Assembly: GCA_003598085.1 (NCBI GenBank) | Contig: QZKU01000042.1 | Coordinates: 50,194-114,193, forward strand | Source: Candidatus Abyssobacteria bacterium SURF_5 | GTDB lineage: Bacteria > Abyssobacteria > SURF-5 | Length of the DNA stretch: 64,000 nt | Direction of reading: 5' to 3' | In this document: positions 62,656 to 64,000 of the stretch, piece after piece | Layout: every line of letters starts with the position of its first letter | Numbering within the stretch: the first letter of the stretch is position 1 | Translations under genes and position numbers: made by a program | The notes under the pieces: generated by a model | What the model was told of the DNA's origin: nothing | The model's input: only the letters and a program-made list of their open reading frames with translations | Databases searched by the model: none

Positions 62656-63720
62656 TCAGTCGAATACTCTGCTGAGCGGTTTCAATTGATCGACATTCTT
62701 GAAGATAATCCTCAGCACCGTCAGGATTGGAACTGCAAGCAGAATTCCCGGGATGCCCCAAATCCATCCCCAAAAGAGGATTCCGACGAATACGGCGATC
62801 GGGTTCATGGTTAACTGGCGTCCCATGATGGATGGCGTGATTACCTGCCCTTCCAGTGAGGTCAAAACGAAAAAGGCGAGCGGCGGAAGGAGTATTCGGA
62901 GCCAGTGATCGAATGTCAGCAGAGCAACGGCTCCGAGGACGACAAGAGTGACTGCCGGTCCGACATAAGGCACGAAGTTGACGATAGCCGCTAAAATTCC
63001 CCAGAGGACCGGGTTGGGCATGCCCAGAAGCGCCATTGCGATGCCGGTCATTATTCCAAGGCCGAGGTTGACAAGAGCGTACGTCCGCAGGTAAATACCG
63101 ATCTCGCGCTGGATTTGGCCTGAAATCTTTTCCCATCGTCCTCGTTTCTCGGCGCCGAGTCCTTTAATTACTCGCTCCAGCGTTTGTCGCCCGCAGGCCA
63201 GAAGGAAGTAGAGTAAGACGACGATAATGACCGAAGTTGCGAGGGTGGATTGCGTTACCGTGAGAACCTGCTTCGCCAGGCTTGGCCCCTTCACGACCAC
63301 TTCTTGCCGGTCGCCTTCCAGTTCAGCTATTTCCTCGATTTGCTCGGTTGTTTCTCGGGCGCCCCTGATGGTTTCCCTGACCGAACCCAACTTGCGGTCG
63401 ATCGCGGTGCGCAGAGTCGGCCCGCGCTCCAGCCATTTGGTTGCAGGCTCCGAAAGTTGATAAAAAGCGATTAAGACAGCGGAAACAAGCACAAGGGCCA
63501 CCAGGGCAGCGCCGACGAAATCCGGAATCTTCAGGCGGTTCAGCAGGTTTACCAGAGGACGGAACAAAATCGAAAGGAACAGGGCGAAAGCGATCGGAAG
63601 CAGCAGAGTTCTCGCAAAGTAGAGGGTGTAGAGGACAGCCAGAAATAAGAGCAAGAGGGGCACCTGTTCCGAGAAATGATATTGCCGGTGCGACCGATTT
63701 TCACCCGCTGACTTCGCCAT
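62656..63720 (-). CDS. AI-2E family transporter (PerM-type permease)
   Basis: 354 residues with about seven or eight membrane helices and the family hallmarks IFNFVPYVGP-like region (ILAAIVNFVPYVGPAVTLVV) and the C-terminal LEGQVITPSIMGRQLTMNP. A soluble stretch (about 95-150, Glu/Arg-rich) sits after the third helix. Members include TqsA (AI-2 export) and sodium/proton antiporters, so the substrate is open. It stands alone; AGGGGTTCC upstream is weak. Confidence 0.88.
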   Translation of the reverse strand: MAKSAGENRSHRQYHFSEQVPLLLLFLAVLYTLYFARTLLLPIAFALFLSILFRPLVNLLNRLKIPDFVGAALVALVLVSAVLIAFYQLSEPATKWLERGPTLRTAIDRKLGSVRETIRGARETTEQIEEIAELEGDRQEVVVKGPSLAKQVLTVTQSTLATSVIIVVLLYFLLACGRQTLERVIKGLGAEKRGRWEKISGQIQREIGIYLRTYALVNLGLGIMTGIAMALLGMPNPVLWGILAAIVNFVPYVGPAVTLVVLGAVALLTFDHWLRILLPPLAFFVLTSLEGQVITPSIMGRQLTMNPIAVFVGILFWGWIWGIPGILLAVPILTVLRIIFKNVDQLKPLSRVFD

Positions 63721-64000
63721 AGGGGTTCCTTTGCGATTATTTTAATATGTATTCGCGGGAGCGGAAAAGAAATATGGATCCGCCCTCCGACTATCAAGGC
63801 ACAACGGCAAAAGAAAAGAATGAACAAGAGCGATAGGAGAAAAAGAAAAGCAGAAGGCCTGACGCCTCGCGGTGAATCTTGAGGCGCCAGGCCGACTATC
63901 TAAGTAATGTCAAGAAATTTCTGTAAAATGCTCTTTTCTTTGGTCTTTGTCTTTAAAGGTGCGAAGCGAATCAGCAGTAGTAGGCGTTGTGGGAATGTGG
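63721..64000. other. Terminal intergenic region of the window
   Basis: 280 bp with one hairpin (63856-63893) and no convincing gene. The bases after 63970 may be the end of a minus-strand gene (see rejected items). Confidence 0.4.
63856..63893 (-). terminator. Terminator-like hairpin for a gene to the right
   Basis: GGCCTGACGCCTC pairs with GAGGCGCCAGGCC (12 of 13 positions) around a 12-nt loop. On the minus strand a T-rich stretch (CTGCTTTTCTTTTTC) follows, so it would end transcription entering from the right edge. Confidence 0.6.

Noticed and set aside
63971-64000. C-terminal end of a minus-strand gene entering from the right (PHSHNAYYC then stop)
   Set aside because: Only nine codons are visible, too few to support a gene call, although the hairpin at 63856 fits one.

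Overview
The window looks like a stretch of chromosome from an uncultured, probably Gram-negative, anaerobic or microaerobic bacterium. Several lipoproteins have a lipobox, and there are Tat-exported redox proteins, a Rieske/cytochrome b module, a nine-heme periplasmic cytochrome c, and many ferredoxin-type and heterodisulfide-reductase-like Fe-S proteins. GC content is in the mid-to-high fifties by eye. Many promoters fit TTGaca-17-TAtaaT well, and two of them place the start codon at or next to the predicted transcription start (leaderless mRNAs). There is no rRNA, tRNA, CRISPR array, prophage or intact insertion sequence. I cannot assign a phylum from sequence alone.

Layout. 1-2.4 kb (minus): the 5' part of a 2-oxoacid:ferredoxin oxidoreductase alpha gene preceded by a GltD-like FAD/Fe-S protein. 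2.6-6.1 kb (plus): a copper operon (CsoR repressor, RseC-like membrane protein, CopA ATPase with three metal-binding domains) behind a promoter whose spacer holds a CsoR-type operator. 6.1-10.9 kb (minus): an exported SpoIVB/S55-type protein, an exported beta-propeller protein and a response regulator ending in a histidine-kinase dimerisation domain without an ATPase domain. 11-14.7 kb: an ABC ATPase, a leaderless small gene, a lipoprotein followed by a CACGGAC-type repeat array, and an M24 peptidase. 14.9-20.2 kb (plus): a VOC protein, both subunits of an aconitase-X dehydratase, an NDP-forming acyl-CoA synthetase alpha chain fused to an RNase H domain, and a DUF523/DUF1722 protein. 20.3-28.6 kb: small enzymes and regulators, including a SIS-domain isomerase coupled to a radical SAM protein.

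28.6-43 kb (minus) is the most striking part. It holds an Rrf2-type Fe-S regulator, then a GltD-like FAD/Fe-S protein, a Rieske protein, a b6/IV-type cytochrome b, a nonaheme cytochrome c, the alpha, beta, gamma and chaperone genes of a class II DMSO-reductase-family molybdoenzyme, a TusA-like protein and a siroheme sulfite-reductase-like protein. Most neighbours overlap or lie within about 35 bp. It reads as one respiratory chain: cytoplasmic flavoprotein, quinone-reactive Rieske/b, multiheme cytochrome, periplasmic Mo enzyme. The substrate cannot be read from the sequence; nitrogen-oxide or sulfur-oxyanion chemistry is plausible.

43.5-51.4 kb (plus): IscU- and NFU-type Fe-S proteins, a two-subunit class I fumarase, a universal stress protein, an archaeal-type phosphoglycerate mutase, two genes carrying three desulforedoxin-like domains, Hsp20 and Lon. 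51.4-59.5 kb (plus): an HdrD-like Fe-S protein, an FAD oxidoreductase, a ferredoxin, a 55-residue protein, a class V aminotransferase, a GlcD-GlcE fusion and GlcF, together suggesting glycolate to glyoxylate to glycine conversion. 59.6-63.7 kb (minus): a leaderless lipoprotein gene, an unknown gene with a 17-bp palindrome upstream, an exported PHP-domain protein and an AI-2E family permease.
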